NCBI RefSeq assembly: GCF_038003085.1
Contig: NZ_JBBOOM010000001.1
Coordinates: 2,666,001-2,730,000, forward strand
DNA from: Psychrobacillus sp. FSL K6-2836
GTDB lineage: Bacteria; Bacillota; Bacilli; Bacillales_A; Planococcaceae
Reading direction: 5' to 3'
Length of the DNA stretch: 64,000 nucleotides
Shown here: positions 1 to 8,499 of the stretch, one piece after another
Layout of the letters: each line of letters begins with the position of its first letter
How positions within the stretch are numbered: the first letter of the stretch is position 1
Translations under genes and position numbers: made by a program
Notes under the pieces: generated by a model
Told to the model about the DNA's origin: nothing
Database searches by the model: none
The model's input: the letters and a program-made list of their open reading frames with translations, nothing else

Positions 1-107
1 ATAATTGTCTTGTTAGTTTAAGGTATTAGGTAACTCTTTATATGCTCTGACTATATTAAGTGGAGTTTATTCCTAATATTCTCAAAATTAGAAAAGAGGT
101 AAAAAGA

Positions 108-1595
108 ATGGCATCAAGAGAAGAGATTGTTAAATCTGTCCCTCAAAAAGGGTTTTTTGGTCATCCGAAAGGATTACTATCATTGTTTTTCACGGAATTT
201 TGGGAGCGCTTTTCCTACTATGGAATGCGTGCCATATTAATTTACTACATGTATTACGAAGTGACGCAGGGTGGACTAGGTTTAGAGCGTTCAACTGCTA
301 ACTCAATTATGTCTGTCTATGGTTCACTGGTATACATGTCCGGGATTATTGGTGGTTGGATAGCCGACCGCCTATTCGGTACAACCAAAACCGTTTTCTA
401 CGGTGGAGTCCTAATCATGTTTGGTCATATTGTCTTGGCATTTCCTGGAGGAGTGACTACTCTATTTGTGTCAATGGCACTGATTATCATTGGGACAGGC
501 TTGCTGAAACCAAACATTTCAAGCATTATCGGGGATCTATACTCGAAAGAAGATACTCGCCGTGATTCAGGATTTAGTATTTTCTACATGGGTATTAACA
601 TGGGGGCATTTATCGCACCTTTAATCGTTGGGACTATTGGTCTTGAATATAACTTCCATTTAGGATTCGGAATTGCCGCAATAGGTATGGCATTAGGATT
701 AATCGTATTTTTGATCACGAAAAAGAAATATCTGGGATTAGCAGGTACATATGTGCCAAACCCAATGTCTAAAGAAGAACGTAAAAAAGTATTAACGAGA
801 ATTGGTATTGCTATAGTTATTATTCTGGTCGTTGGGTTTATATTGATCCAACAAGGTATTTTAACGATTGCTGGATTCATCATGACAGTCTCTATTCTAG
901 GTATCGTTATTCCTACATTGTACTTTATCGTTATGTATAGAAGCAGTAAAACAACTGAGGATGAAAAGTCTCGATTACTTGCATACATTCCATTATTTGT
1001 TGCAGCTATGATGTTCTGGGCTATTCAAGAGCAAGGATCGAACATTTTAGCTCAATACGCAGATGAACGAGTAGATTTAATGATTGGATCATTTGAGATT
1101 TCACCTGCCTGGTTCCAATCACTAAATCCATTATTTATAATTACGCTTGCACCAGTGTTTGCTTGGATGTGGGTAAAATTAGGGGACAGACAACCATCTA
1201 CACCTAAGAAATTCTCATTTGGTTTGTTCTTTGCGGGGATGTCCTTTATCGTCATGATCATTCCAGCCTACTTCAATGGAACAGACTCTCTAGTTAGTCC
1301 TTTCTGGCTTGTACTGAGCTTTTTCCTTGTAGTATTAGGTGAATTATTATTGTCACCAGTTGGATTATCTGCTACTACAAAGCTTGCACCAGGAGCATTT
1401 GCTGCTCAAACAATGAGTTTATGGTTCATGACGAACGCATCGGCGCAAGCTATCAATGCTCAAGTAGTTAAATTTTATACACCGGAAAACGAAATTATCT
1501 ACTTCGGTGTTATTGGAGCAGTAGCTCTAATTATCGGTTTCTTACTCTACTTTATGACTCCATTGATCCAAAAATATATGCGTGGCGTTAAGTAG
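108..1595 (+). CDS. dtpT: POT-family proton-coupled di/tripeptide transporter
   Basis: Imports di- and tripeptides with protons across the cytoplasmic membrane. The 495-residue protein has the POT signature near the N-terminus (FFTEFWERFSYYGMRAIL), a GxxxGG(W)IADRLFG loop after the second helix, a central FYMGINMGAF motif, and about 14 hydrophobic segments. It resembles Lactococcus DtpT and B. subtilis YclF. A GTG at 60 is in frame, but ATG 108 has GAGGT about 8 bases upstream and gives the usual family N-terminus, so I use 108. It appears monocistronic. Family assignment is secure; exact substrate range is inferred. Confidence 0.93.
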   Translation: MASREEIVKSVPQKGFFGHPKGLLSLFFTEFWERFSYYGMRAILIYYMYYEVTQGGLGLERSTANSIMSVYGSLVYMSGIIGGWIADRLFGTTKTVFYGGVLIMFGHIVLAFPGGVTTLFVSMALIIIGTGLLKPNISSIIGDLYSKEDTRRDSGFSIFYMGINMGAFIAPLIVGTIGLEYNFHLGFGIAAIGMALGLIVFLITKKKYLGLAGTYVPNPMSKEERKKVLTRIGIAIVIILVVGFILIQQGILTIAGFIMTVSILGIVIPTLYFIVMYRSSKTTEDEKSRLLAYIPLFVAAMMFWAIQEQGSNILAQYADERVDLMIGSFEISPAWFQSLNPLFIITLAPVFAWMWVKLGDRQPSTPKKFSFGLFFAGMSFIVMIIPAYFNGTDSLVSPFWLVLSFFLVVLGELLLSPVGLSATTKLAPGAFAAQTMSLWFMTNASAQAINAQVVKFYTPENEIIYFGVIGAVALIIGFLLYFMTPLIQKYMRGVK

Positions 1596-1673
1596 AATAA
1601 AATACCTATTAAAGGGAGTCTTTCTTCCTGTTATTACCTGTTATTATTATAAAAGTGAAACTATTTAAATAAC

Positions 1674-1721
1674 CATCCCGTAAAGTAAGTATCTTACTGA
1701 GAAGGGATGATTATTTTTATG
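1674..1721 (+). promoter_or_regulatory. Hairpin enclosing the lipoprotein ribosome binding site
   Basis: CATCCC (1674-1679) can pair with GGGATG (1704-1709), with an inner GTAAG/CTTAC stem. The 3' arm contains the Shine-Dalgarno of the next gene (GAAGGG, 1701-1706) and is followed by a T-rich run. It could be the terminator of the upstream transporter gene, a translational control hairpin, or both. Confidence 0.4.
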
Positions 1722-2564
1722 AAAAAATGGACAGCACTATTATCGGTAGTAACCTTATCATTAGGTTTGGCTGCTTGTAACGAAACCGCAACTCCGGTGC
1801 AAGAAAAAGAGGTAACGGAAACTAGTAAACTCACTTTACAAGAAGTATATGACAAGTCAATGAAAGCCTCAAAAGAGCTAAAAAGCGTAAAAGGTTCGAT
1901 AGATATGAAACAGACAATGACTATTCCAAGTGAAGAAATGACTTTGGATATTCAATCAGTGATGGATATGGAATATATAATAGAACCTATGCAAATGCAC
2001 CAAAAGGGTACAACTACTATGTTGGGCGTTGGTGAAGGTGGAGAATCTCAGGAGACTGAGATGGAGACTTATATTACAGAAGATGCCATGTATATGTATG
2101 AAGGCACCACTGCACAATGGATGAAGTTTCCTCAGGAAATGGTAGACCAAATGTTAAGTACTACAAAACAAACTGATCCTGCAACTCAACTGCAGCCTTT
2201 ACAAGAGTATTTAGAACAAGTGGAATTTGAACAAGACGATGAAAATTATATTTTAACACTTGAGGGTAGTGGGGAAGAGTTTACGAGTCTTGTGCAAGAT
2301 CAGGTAGATGAAGCACTTCAAAGTCTAACTACAGAAGAAAATGTTAACTTAGACTTTGCTATTCATTCGATTGAATACTTAGTTCATATTGATAAAAAAT
2401 CATTCCAAACGAACAAATTAGATATGATTATAGATATGGACATGACAATAGAAGGCGAAACGGTGAACATGCAATTGAATGCTAAAACCAACTTCTCTAA
2501 TTTCAATGAAATAGATGAGATTGTCGTTCCTCAAGAAATTATTGATGGTGCAACTGAACTTTAA
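1719..2564 (+). CDS. DUF6612-like lipoprotein
   Basis: Predicted membrane-anchored lipoprotein of 281 residues. It starts with MKKW, a hydrophobic stretch and a lipobox (GLAAC, Cys about residue 20), followed by an acidic soluble domain with alternating strands, typical of DUF6612/LppX-like proteins. An upstream in-frame ATG at 1707 overlaps the Shine-Dalgarno, so ATG 1719 is preferred. It lies alone between the peptide transporter and the iron uptake operon. Function is unknown; family members are thought to bind hydrophobic ligands, but nothing here proves that. Confidence 0.75.
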   Translation: MKKWTALLSVVTLSLGLAACNETATPVQEKEVTETSKLTLQEVYDKSMKASKELKSVKGSIDMKQTMTIPSEEMTLDIQSVMDMEYIIEPMQMHQKGTTTMLGVGEGGESQETEMETYITEDAMYMYEGTTAQWMKFPQEMVDQMLSTTKQTDPATQLQPLQEYLEQVEFEQDDENYILTLEGSGEEFTSLVQDQVDEALQSLTTEENVNLDFAIHSIEYLVHIDKKSFQTNKLDMIIDMDMTIEGETVNMQLNAKTNFSNFNEIDEIVVPQEIIDGATEL

Positions 2565-2580
2565 ATGAATAGTTTACATT

Positions 2581-2633
2581 TAAAAGGCTATTGTAATTGT
2601 TGCGAAAAATCAACAATTGCAGTAGTCTTTTTG
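2581..2633 (+). terminator. Intrinsic terminator of the DUF6612 lipoprotein gene
   Basis: Long stem (AAAAGGCTATTG / CAGTAGTCTTTTT with an inner AATTGTTG/CAACAATT) followed by T residues, just after the stop codon. Confidence 0.8.
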
Positions 2634-2706
2634 AATTAGGGGCAGAATGTAGTAAAATAGAATAGGACTAAAATAGATTGAAACGGCATATACGTGTATG
2701 GTCAAT

Positions 2707-2721
2707 TGAAAATCATTTTCA
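2707..2721 (+). promoter_or_regulatory. Fur box 1 (7-1-7)
   Basis: TGAAAATCATTTTCA is a perfect 7-1-7 inverted repeat matching the Bacillus Fur pattern TGATAATNATTATCA at most positions. It lies upstream of the permease remnant, not of an intact gene. Confidence 0.7.
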
Positions 2722-2772
2722 TCTAATCGTTGACTTAAATGGTCGAGATGCTATAATTAAACTGTCACTAAT

Positions 2773-2787
2773 TGATAATGATTTTCA
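2773..2787 (+). promoter_or_regulatory. Fur box 2 (7-1-7)
   Basis: TGATAATGATTTTCA closely fits the Bacillus 7-1-7 Fur box. It sits 54 bp before the decayed permease fragment. Confidence 0.72.
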
Positions 2788-2824
2788 ATACCGTCTATAT
2801 ACAAAAAGAATGACAAGGATAGTT

Positions 2825-3000
2825 TTGAAGGTCTCTAATTATGCAAAGTCTTAGTAGAAAAAGTTTGTATCACCAACTACTGCTGGGACGTTTGATGCAA
2901 CTAGATTAGGAATATCGATAATAGTATTTGCTAATACATAGTACTTATATTTGTTCCGCTAGTTGGGCTAGTGTAGGGAAGATTTTATCTTCAATATATA
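2825..3000 (+). pseudogene. Decayed fragment of a FecCD-type siderophore permease (yclN-like)
   Basis: Translating from ATG 2841 gives MQSLSR, then after a one-base shift KFVSPTTAGTFDATRLGIS. This parallels MQSLSRNKFVSPTTAGTLDAAKLG of the intact permease just downstream. A second block, IFVPLVGLV, a stop, then G (about 2948-2978) parallels VFVPLIGIMYG. About 40 codons between the blocks are missing. Frameshift, deletion and stop show it is dead. It is the remnant of a second Fur-controlled uptake gene or of a tandem duplication. Confidence 0.8.
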
Positions 3001-3020
3001 ATAAAATATTTACTCAGTGT

Positions 3021-3035
3021 TGAGAATAATTTTCA
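3021..3035 (+). promoter_or_regulatory. Fur box 3, upstream of yclNOPQ
   Basis: TGAGAATAATTTTCA, a 7-1-7 Fur-type box 36 bp before the start of the first permease gene. Implies iron-repressed expression of the operon. Confidence 0.75.
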
Positions 3036-3071
3036 ATAGCATCTGAGAATAAAAGAAATATGGGGTTTAAA

Positions 3072-4028
3072 ATGAGACTGTGGATGCTGATTGTTACAGT
3101 AATCATCCTGTCAGTAATTTCGCTATTTATTGGTGCGATTGACATAAAGCCAAGTGATTTGCTTAATTGGGAATCATTAGAAACACAAATTTTCTTAATG
3201 AGTCGTTTACCAAGATTATTAGCTATAATTTTAGCTGGCGCAGGGATGGGTATTGCAGGTTTGATAATGCAAAGTTTAAGTAGAAACAAATTTGTATCGC
3301 CAACAACGGCTGGTACGTTAGATGCAGCAAAACTAGGGATTATCATATCAATGATGTTCTTTACAGGTATGTCATATATTGGACAAATTGCTTTTAGTTT
3401 TGCATTTGCTTTAATAGGTACATTTATTTTTATGCAGTTGCTTGAACGAATTAAGTTCAAAGATGCTGTGTTTGTACCACTTATTGGTATTATGTACGGA
3501 AATGTTATAGGAGCACTATCTACTTTCCTAGCGTATGAAGGGAACATGCTACAAAATGTTGATGCATTTTTTCAGGGGAGCTTCACGCTAGTTGTTTCTG
3601 GACGCTATGAGCTTCTTTATGTAGCTGTACCAGCAATTATTATTGCTTATATTTACGCCAATAAATTTACCGTAGCGGGTATGGGTGAGGATTTTGCTAA
3701 AAATCTCGGCTTAAGCTATCGTACGGTATTGAATATCGGGTTAATTATTGTTGCTGTTATTTCGACGACAGTCATTTTAACTGTGGGTGTTATCCCGTTT
3801 TTAGGATTAATAGTACCAAATCTTGTTTCCCTTTATTTAGGGGATAATTTACGTAAAACAATACCACACACCATTTTTATGGGTGCAGCATTTTTATTGT
3901 TCTGTGATATTATTAGCCGCTTAATCGTACATCCATTTGAAATTCCGGTAAATACAACTGTTGCAGTAATCGGTAGTGCGATCTTCTTAATTATGTTGTT
4001 TAGGGGGAAAGCATATGCGAAAAAATAG
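3072..4028 (+). CDS. yclN: Petrobactin-type ABC transporter permease YclN
   Basis: First membrane subunit of a ferric-siderophore importer; with YclO it forms the channel. The 318-residue protein is a FecCD/BtuC-fold permease with about nine helices. Motifs include SRLPRLLAIILAGAGM, LIMQSLSRNKFVSPTTAGTLD and GVIPFLGLIVPN; the last is near the ATPase contact loop. It matches B. subtilis YclN throughout. ATG 3060 is in frame, but GGGG at 3062-3065 positions ATG 3072 well and that start matches the B. subtilis N-terminus. The 3' end overlaps yclO by 14 bp, so translation is likely coupled. Confidence 0.93.
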   Translation: MRLWMLIVTVIILSVISLFIGAIDIKPSDLLNWESLETQIFLMSRLPRLLAIILAGAGMGIAGLIMQSLSRNKFVSPTTAGTLDAAKLGIIISMMFFTGMSYIGQIAFSFAFALIGTFIFMQLLERIKFKDAVFVPLIGIMYGNVIGALSTFLAYEGNMLQNVDAFFQGSFTLVVSGRYELLYVAVPAIIIAYIYANKFTVAGMGEDFAKNLGLSYRTVLNIGLIIVAVISTTVILTVGVIPFLGLIVPNLVSLYLGDNLRKTIPHTIFMGAAFLLFCDIISRLIVHPFEIPVNTTVAVIGSAIFLIMLFRGKAYAKK

Positions 4029-4971
4029 TACGAAGTTAATTTTATTATCGGTTATTGCGCTCATTTTTATGATGTTATTTGCCTTTTACGATATTCAAGG
4101 TGGTTTTAGTTATGCATTTCCAAAACGTTTAGAACGAATGTTTGCGATGATTATTACAGGTACTGCAATCGCTTATGCAACAGTTGCGTTCCAAACCGTA
4201 ACCCACAATAGGCTATTAACACCATCGGTTATGGGTATTGACTCCATGTACAATATAGTTCAAACGATTATTTATTTTGCCTTAGGATCATCTTCTATTT
4301 TTGTTGTAAGCCGTTATTTAAACTTTGGAGTATCAATTATTGCTATGGTTTTGTTCGCTTTAATTTTATATCGCTTCTTATTTCGTGCAGATAAGTATCC
4401 GATTTTCTTATTGCTATTGGCAGGTATGATCATCGGTACATTGCTTGGAAGCTTAGTTACCTTTATGCAAGTAATTATTGATCCAGTAGAGTATGAAAGC
4501 TTACAAGCTAGATTGTTTGCTAGCTTTATGAATGTAAAAACAGAATTGTTATTTTTATCAGCAGGTATTTTAGTATTAGCATTTCTTTATGGCACACGCA
4601 TATTACATAAATTAGATGTTATGGCTTTAGGGCGTGATAATGCCATGAACTTAGGTATTGACTATGACAAGATGGTTTTACGAATTCTAATTTTGTCATC
4701 GATTTTAATAGCAGTATCGACAGCGTTAGTAGGACCAATTACGTTTTTAGGGTTAATCGTTTCCAACTTAGCGTATCAATATTTTGCTACATACAAACAC
4801 TCGGTTTTAATTATAGGAGCAAGTTTAATTAGTATCATTGCATTAGTCGGCGGTCAATTTTTAGTGCTACACGTATTTAATTTAACGACAACGATTAGTG
4901 TAATTATTAACTTTATCGGCGGTCTTTACTTTATTTACTTATTACTAAAGGAAAGTAGGAAAGCAGCATGA
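4015..4971 (+). CDS. yclO: Petrobactin-type ABC transporter permease YclO
   Basis: Second FecCD-type permease (318 residues) of the siderophore importer. It has an N-terminal positively charged segment, GTAIAYATVAFQTVTHNRLLTPSVMGIDS in the second-helix region, and GPITFLGLIVSNLAYQ near the C-terminus. These are the family's characteristic substrate-channel and ATPase-coupling regions. It overlaps yclN by 14 bp and yclP by 4 bp (ATGA), making one operon. Strong resemblance to B. subtilis YclO; petrobactin specificity is inferred from that. Confidence 0.93.
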   Translation: MRKNSTKLILLSVIALIFMMLFAFYDIQGGFSYAFPKRLERMFAMIITGTAIAYATVAFQTVTHNRLLTPSVMGIDSMYNIVQTIIYFALGSSSIFVVSRYLNFGVSIIAMVLFALILYRFLFRADKYPIFLLLLAGMIIGTLLGSLVTFMQVIIDPVEYESLQARLFASFMNVKTELLFLSAGILVLAFLYGTRILHKLDVMALGRDNAMNLGIDYDKMVLRILILSSILIAVSTALVGPITFLGLIVSNLAYQYFATYKHSVLIIGASLISIIALVGGQFLVLHVFNLTTTISVIINFIGGLYFIYLLLKESRKAA

Positions 4972-5735
4972 TAGAAATTAAAGGGCTCTCTAAAAGCTTT
5001 GGGAAAAAAATTGTAGTTGAAGATGTTACTTTAAAAATTCAATCAAAAGCCATTACGTCCTTTATTGGACCTAATGGTGCGGGGAAATCAACGTTATTGT
5101 CAATGGTAAGTCGTTTGTTAGATGCGGATACAGGTGAAGTATTGTTAGACCAATCAGATGTAAAGAAAATGAAATCAGATAAATTTGCGAAGCGTGTTGC
5201 AATTTTAAAGCAATCAAATCATTTAAATATTCGTTTAACTGTTCGAGAGCTTGTAGCCTTTGGTCGGTATCCTTACTCAAAAGGGCGTTTGAACGAAGAA
5301 GATAATAAGTTTGTGGATCAAGCGTTGGAGTATATGAATTTAACTGATATGCAAGATAAGTTTTTAGATGAGCTTTCAGGTGGACAAAAGCAGCGCGCAT
5401 TTATATCTATGGTTATTGCGCAAGATACTGAATACATTTTACTGGATGAACCATTAAACAATCTAGACATGAAGCATTCTGTTCAGATCATGAAAATTCT
5501 ACGTAAATTAGTAGATGATTTAGGGAAAACAGTAGTTATCGTATTGCATGATATTAACTTTGCCTCTGTTTATTCAGATCGTATCGTTGCGTTAAAGGAT
5601 GGTCGTTTAGTAAAAGATGGTCCAACAGATGAGATTATCAACTCAGATTCTTTACGCGAAGTGTATGATATGCATATTCCTGTTCAAGTGCAAGATGGCT
5701 GTAGAATCTGTGTCTATTTTAATTCGCATAATTAA
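4968..5735 (+). CDS. yclP: Petrobactin-type ABC transporter ATPase YclP
   Basis: Cytoplasmic ATPase of the siderophore importer, 255 residues. Walker A is GPNGAGKST (about 33-41), the Q-loop region is ILKQSNHLNIRLTV, the signature is LSGGQKQRA (about 137), and Walker B is YILLDEPLNNLD, followed by the switch His in VVIVLHD. It is nearly collinear with B. subtilis YclP. It starts within the end of yclO (4-bp overlap). Confidence 0.95.
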   Translation: MIEIKGLSKSFGKKIVVEDVTLKIQSKAITSFIGPNGAGKSTLLSMVSRLLDADTGEVLLDQSDVKKMKSDKFAKRVAILKQSNHLNIRLTVRELVAFGRYPYSKGRLNEEDNKFVDQALEYMNLTDMQDKFLDELSGGQKQRAFISMVIAQDTEYILLDEPLNNLDMKHSVQIMKILRKLVDDLGKTVVIVLHDINFASVYSDRIVALKDGRLVKDGPTDEIINSDSLREVYDMHIPVQVQDGCRICVYFNSHN

Positions 5736-5792
5736 TTTTAAGAAAGTAATTGACAATTGAAGCAAACTAAACTAGAATTTGGTTTAGTTGAT

Positions 5793-5807
5793 TGAGAATG
5801 ATTTTCA
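5793..5807 (+). promoter_or_regulatory. Fur box 4, upstream of yclQ
   Basis: TGAGAATGATTTTCA (7-1-7). Further Fur-like half sites (TTATCATTTTCA) follow immediately, so two dimers could bind. The gap of about 120 bp after yclP and this box suggest yclQ has its own iron-regulated promoter. Confidence 0.75.
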
Positions 5808-5854
5808 TTATCATTTTCAAAATGAAAGAGTTTTATTAGGAGGAGAAATTTAGT

Positions 5855-6892
5855 ATGAAGAAGTGGAATATTATAACTGCTGCAGCATTAGCATTAATGT
5901 TAGCTGCTTGTGGATCAGAAGAAACAGAGACACCAAAAGCAGGTGACACCAACGAAGCAAGTGAAACAGAAAAAGAAGTAGTGGAAGAGTCAGCGTTTCC
6001 AATGACAGTATCTTCGTTAACTACTGCTCGCGAAACAGAAGAAGGTGCTTCAGTTACTTTTGAAGACATTACGTTAGAAGAAGAGCCAAAGCGCATCATC
6101 TCTTTGGACTATGGTTTCTTAGATACACTTGACGCACTAGGAGTTGAAGGTATCGTAGGTGTAGCAGCTGGTGGTGGTAAAGGGAATATTCCAGAACACT
6201 TAAAAGAAAAATATGCACCAAGCGATGAAATTGCTGATGTTGGTACATTAAAAGCAATCGACTTCGAAGCAGTTGCAGCTGCAAACCCAGATATCATTTT
6301 TATGTCAGGGCGCCAAACTCCATTCTATGAAGAGTTAAAAGAAATTACACCAAATGTGGTATTTATCGGTTCCGATAATTCGAACTATATTGATGCAGTT
6401 TATGAAACAGTTGACTTAGCCGCAAACATGTTTGGTAAAGTTGAAAAAGGTGAAGAGTTAAAAGCTGAATTACAAGAAAAAGTTGATGCTGTAAAAGAAA
6501 AAGCAGCTGGCTATGAAAATGCATTAGTTGCAATGTATAACGACAAAAAAATCTCTGGCTTCGATAATAGTGCAGAATCTCGTTTCGCATATGTGTACAA
6601 TGATTTTGGTTTCAAACCAGCAACAACTGATATTAAAGCATCTTCCCACGGGTCTGACTTTTCTTATGAGTCATTACTTTCTGTAGATCCAGAAGTATTA
6701 TTAATCGTTGACCGTACAGTTTCGGATGTAGAAACGATTAAAGCAGATATCGAAAATGATATTATTAAACAAACACGTGCTTATAAAGAAGGTAAAATCG
6801 TATACTTAGACGGTACGAACTGGTACTTCTCAAGCAACGGTGTAACAACTGAGGCAGCTAAACTACAAGAAATCTTAGATGAATTAAAATAA
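5855..6892 (+). CDS. yclQ: Petrobactin-type substrate-binding lipoprotein YclQ
   Basis: Extracellular receptor that captures the ferric siderophore and delivers it to YclNO. The 345-residue precursor has a signal sequence with lipobox LAAC (Cys about 20), an acidic linker, and a class III periplasmic-binding fold. This includes a PKRIISLDYGFLDTLDALG segment and a later GVTTEAAKLQEILDEL C-terminal helix. A strong AGGAGG ribosome site precedes ATG 5855. It has its own Fur box, letting the receptor be made in excess over the membrane parts. Matches B. subtilis YclQ (FpuA-like). Confidence 0.92.
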   Translation: MKKWNIITAAALALMLAACGSEETETPKAGDTNEASETEKEVVEESAFPMTVSSLTTARETEEGASVTFEDITLEEEPKRIISLDYGFLDTLDALGVEGIVGVAAGGGKGNIPEHLKEKYAPSDEIADVGTLKAIDFEAVAAANPDIIFMSGRQTPFYEELKEITPNVVFIGSDNSNYIDAVYETVDLAANMFGKVEKGEELKAELQEKVDAVKEKAAGYENALVAMYNDKKISGFDNSAESRFAYVYNDFGFKPATTDIKASSHGSDFSYESLLSVDPEVLLIVDRTVSDVETIKADIENDIIKQTRAYKEGKIVYLDGTNWYFSSNGVTTEAAKLQEILDELK

Positions 6893-6904
6893 TCCATTCT
6901 AAAG

Positions 6905-6949
6905 AAGAGCTATCCTATTCGTGTATACGAGTAAGGTAGCTCTTTTCTT
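6905..6949 (+). terminator. Intrinsic terminator of the yclNOPQ operon
   Basis: AAGAGCTA (6905-6912) pairs with TAGCTCTT (6937-6944) and is followed by TTCTT. Confidence 0.8.
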
Positions 6950-7033
6950 GACTATAATAGAAATCAAATTAATCTATTTTACCAATCAGATGGAAAAGTA
7001 GTTTTTTCTTAGGTGAGTTTTTAGCTGTATTCA

Positions 7034-7063
7034 TTGTACAACCTAAAATTTTTAACATATAAT
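7034..7063 (+). promoter_or_regulatory. Sigma-A-type promoter of the PAP2 gene
   Basis: TTGTAC (7034-7039), 18-bp spacer, TATAAT (7058-7063), ending 28 bp before the gene's start. Confidence 0.65.
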
Positions 7064-7091
7064 TTGGTTAATGGATAGGAGGGTTTTTGTT

Positions 7092-7703
7092 ATGAGGAAA
7101 TGGTTTTATCCACTTAGCCTAGTAACATTATTAGGATTTGCTGTCCTGTTATTATATTTCAGTTCGAAAGAAATAGCGCAGCTCGACTATCAGATGTCCC
7201 AGTTGTTTGGTGATAATAAAGTGATTGGATTATTCCATTACTTAGGGGAAACTAAATTTATTGTATTTATAACGCTTATATTAATTATTTATCTATGGTT
7301 TCGGTCAAGAAACTATCGGGGAATGCTGTTTGTTGTACTTTCCATAGGATTTGGAAATGTTCTAAATCAAATGCTCAAAAAATGGGTTGAAAGAGAACGT
7401 CCGGATGTTCCACAACAGATAGAAACCTTTAGTTTTCCGTCCGGGCATGCGATGGTTGGACTTTTATGTTTGTTTACGATTGCTTACTTTTTAACAGAGC
7501 ATCAATCGAGTAGACTAAAACAGGTTCTAATCTGGACAATCACCATATCTATCACCATGATGGTAGGGCTATCTCGTATTGCGGAACATCGACATTATGC
7601 TTCAGATGTAATAGCTGGATGGATGATTGGATATTCTTGGTTTGTAATCGTAGCATTGTGGTATGAATATAGAAACAGAGTTTTTAAAAAGTATACACAG
7701 TAA
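7092..7703 (+). CDS. PAP2-family membrane phosphatase
   Basis: Membrane phosphatase of 203 residues, probably acting on undecaprenyl pyrophosphate or another lipid phosphate at the outer face of the membrane. All three catalytic motifs are present: KKWVERERP (Kx6RP), FPSGHA (PSGH) and SRIAEHRHYASD (SRx5Hx3D). There are about five to six helices. An ATG at 7071 is in frame but the TAGGAGGG site (7076-7083) fits ATG 7092. It sits alone with its own promoter and terminator. A role in bacitracin resistance or carrier recycling is plausible but unproven. Confidence 0.85.
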   Translation: MRKWFYPLSLVTLLGFAVLLLYFSSKEIAQLDYQMSQLFGDNKVIGLFHYLGETKFIVFITLILIIYLWFRSRNYRGMLFVVLSIGFGNVLNQMLKKWVERERPDVPQQIETFSFPSGHAMVGLLCLFTIAYFLTEHQSSRLKQVLIWTITISITMMVGLSRIAEHRHYASDVIAGWMIGYSWFVIVALWYEYRNRVFKKYTQ

Positions 7704-7733
7704 AAACCTTTCCTTGTTGGAAAGGTTTTTTTA
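7703..7733 (+). terminator. Intrinsic terminator of the PAP2 gene
   Basis: AAAACCTTTCC / GGAAAGGTTTT stem with a TTGTT-type loop and a T run, immediately after the stop codon. Confidence 0.88.
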
Positions 7734-7748
7734 AGAGGAGTGAGATAC

Positions 7749-8399
7749 ATGTTTGAAATACCAGAGGAGCTTGTTAAACTTGGGGTCGAACGTATAGCAG
7801 GATTTCCTGTTGAAGGATTTGTTAAAGGGAAGGGACCAAAAAAACCAAGTATTTTACTAATAGGTGAAGCTCCTGGAGAGAATGAAGCGATAAAAGGAGT
7901 GCCATTTATCGGTAGAGCTGGTGACGAGTTAAATAAGTCATTAGAAAGTATTGGATTGACCCGAGAAGACGTATACATGACAAGCGCAGTTCGCAGCCGT
8001 CCATATGTGTGGAGAGAAAAGAAGACACGAAATGGCGAGTTAATACAAAAAAAGTATAATCGCCCACCTACTCAATTAGAAGTAGTGGCACATGCACCAA
8101 TATTAGATTATGAAATAAAAAATATTGTGCCTCATATTATTGTTACGTTAGGAAATGTTGGTTTACAACGTTTATTGGGAAAAGATGCAAAGGTATCTAT
8201 ATTGCATGGTGAATTGCTTCATAGACCAATACGGCATTTGAAATCCCTGGATTCTGCTGAATTTATATGGTCTGCTGAAAGTTATATGATAATTCCTACC
8301 TACCATCCAGCCTCTGTGTTTTATAGACCGTCCAATCGAGACTTTCTCAAGCAGGATTGGGATAGTATTGGAAATTATTTATCGAATAGGAGTTTTTGA
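7749..8399 (+). CDS. Uracil-DNA glycosylase superfamily protein lacking Fe-S cysteines
   Basis: DNA-repair-like protein of 216 residues. It carries the family 4/5 UDG motif 1 (GEAPGENEAIKGVPFIGRAGD, about 38-58), a LGNVGLQRLLG segment and the C-terminal motif PTYHPASV. Family 4 and 5 enzymes normally bind a 4Fe-4S cluster through four cysteines; I see no cysteine in this protein. Family 4's TN.VKxRPP is replaced by TSAVRSRPY. It may be a cluster-free glycosylase or a divergent relative. ATG 7749 is chosen because GAGGAG (7735-7740) is correctly spaced. Confidence 0.75.
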   Translation: MFEIPEELVKLGVERIAGFPVEGFVKGKGPKKPSILLIGEAPGENEAIKGVPFIGRAGDELNKSLESIGLTREDVYMTSAVRSRPYVWREKKTRNGELIQKKYNRPPTQLEVVAHAPILDYEIKNIVPHIIVTLGNVGLQRLLGKDAKVSILHGELLHRPIRHLKSLDSAEFIWSAESYMIIPTYHPASVFYRPSNRDFLKQDWDSIGNYLSNRSF

Positions 8400-8430
8400 T
8401 TTTATCTTAGACGAATTAAAGGACTCTTAA

Positions 8431-8484
8431 TTGACTAATTGTATACCTTTGTATACAATATTGATATAGTATACAAACGTATAC
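8431..8484 (+). promoter_or_regulatory. Promoter overlapped by paired GTATAC operators
   Basis: TTGACT (8431-8436), 17-bp spacer, TACAAT (8454-8459) make a good sigma-A promoter. Four GTATAC palindromes start at 8441, 8451, 8469 and 8479, forming two units of GTATAC-N4-GTATAC. The first lies in the spacer and -10, the second in the early transcript. This is the layout expected for a repressor binding two sites cooperatively. Confidence 0.75.
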
Positions 8485-8499
8485 AAAGGAGGCGTTGAT

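Noticed and set aside
584-988. 134-codon minus-strand frame within the peptide transporter gene
   Set aside because: Antisense shadow with no ribosome site; composition mirrors membrane helices.
3014-3547. 177-codon minus-strand frame across the yclN start
   Set aside because: Antisense of yclN and its promoter; the plus-strand gene is well supported.
5071-5400. 109-codon minus-strand frame within yclP
   Set aside because: Antisense shadow of a strongly conserved ATPase gene.
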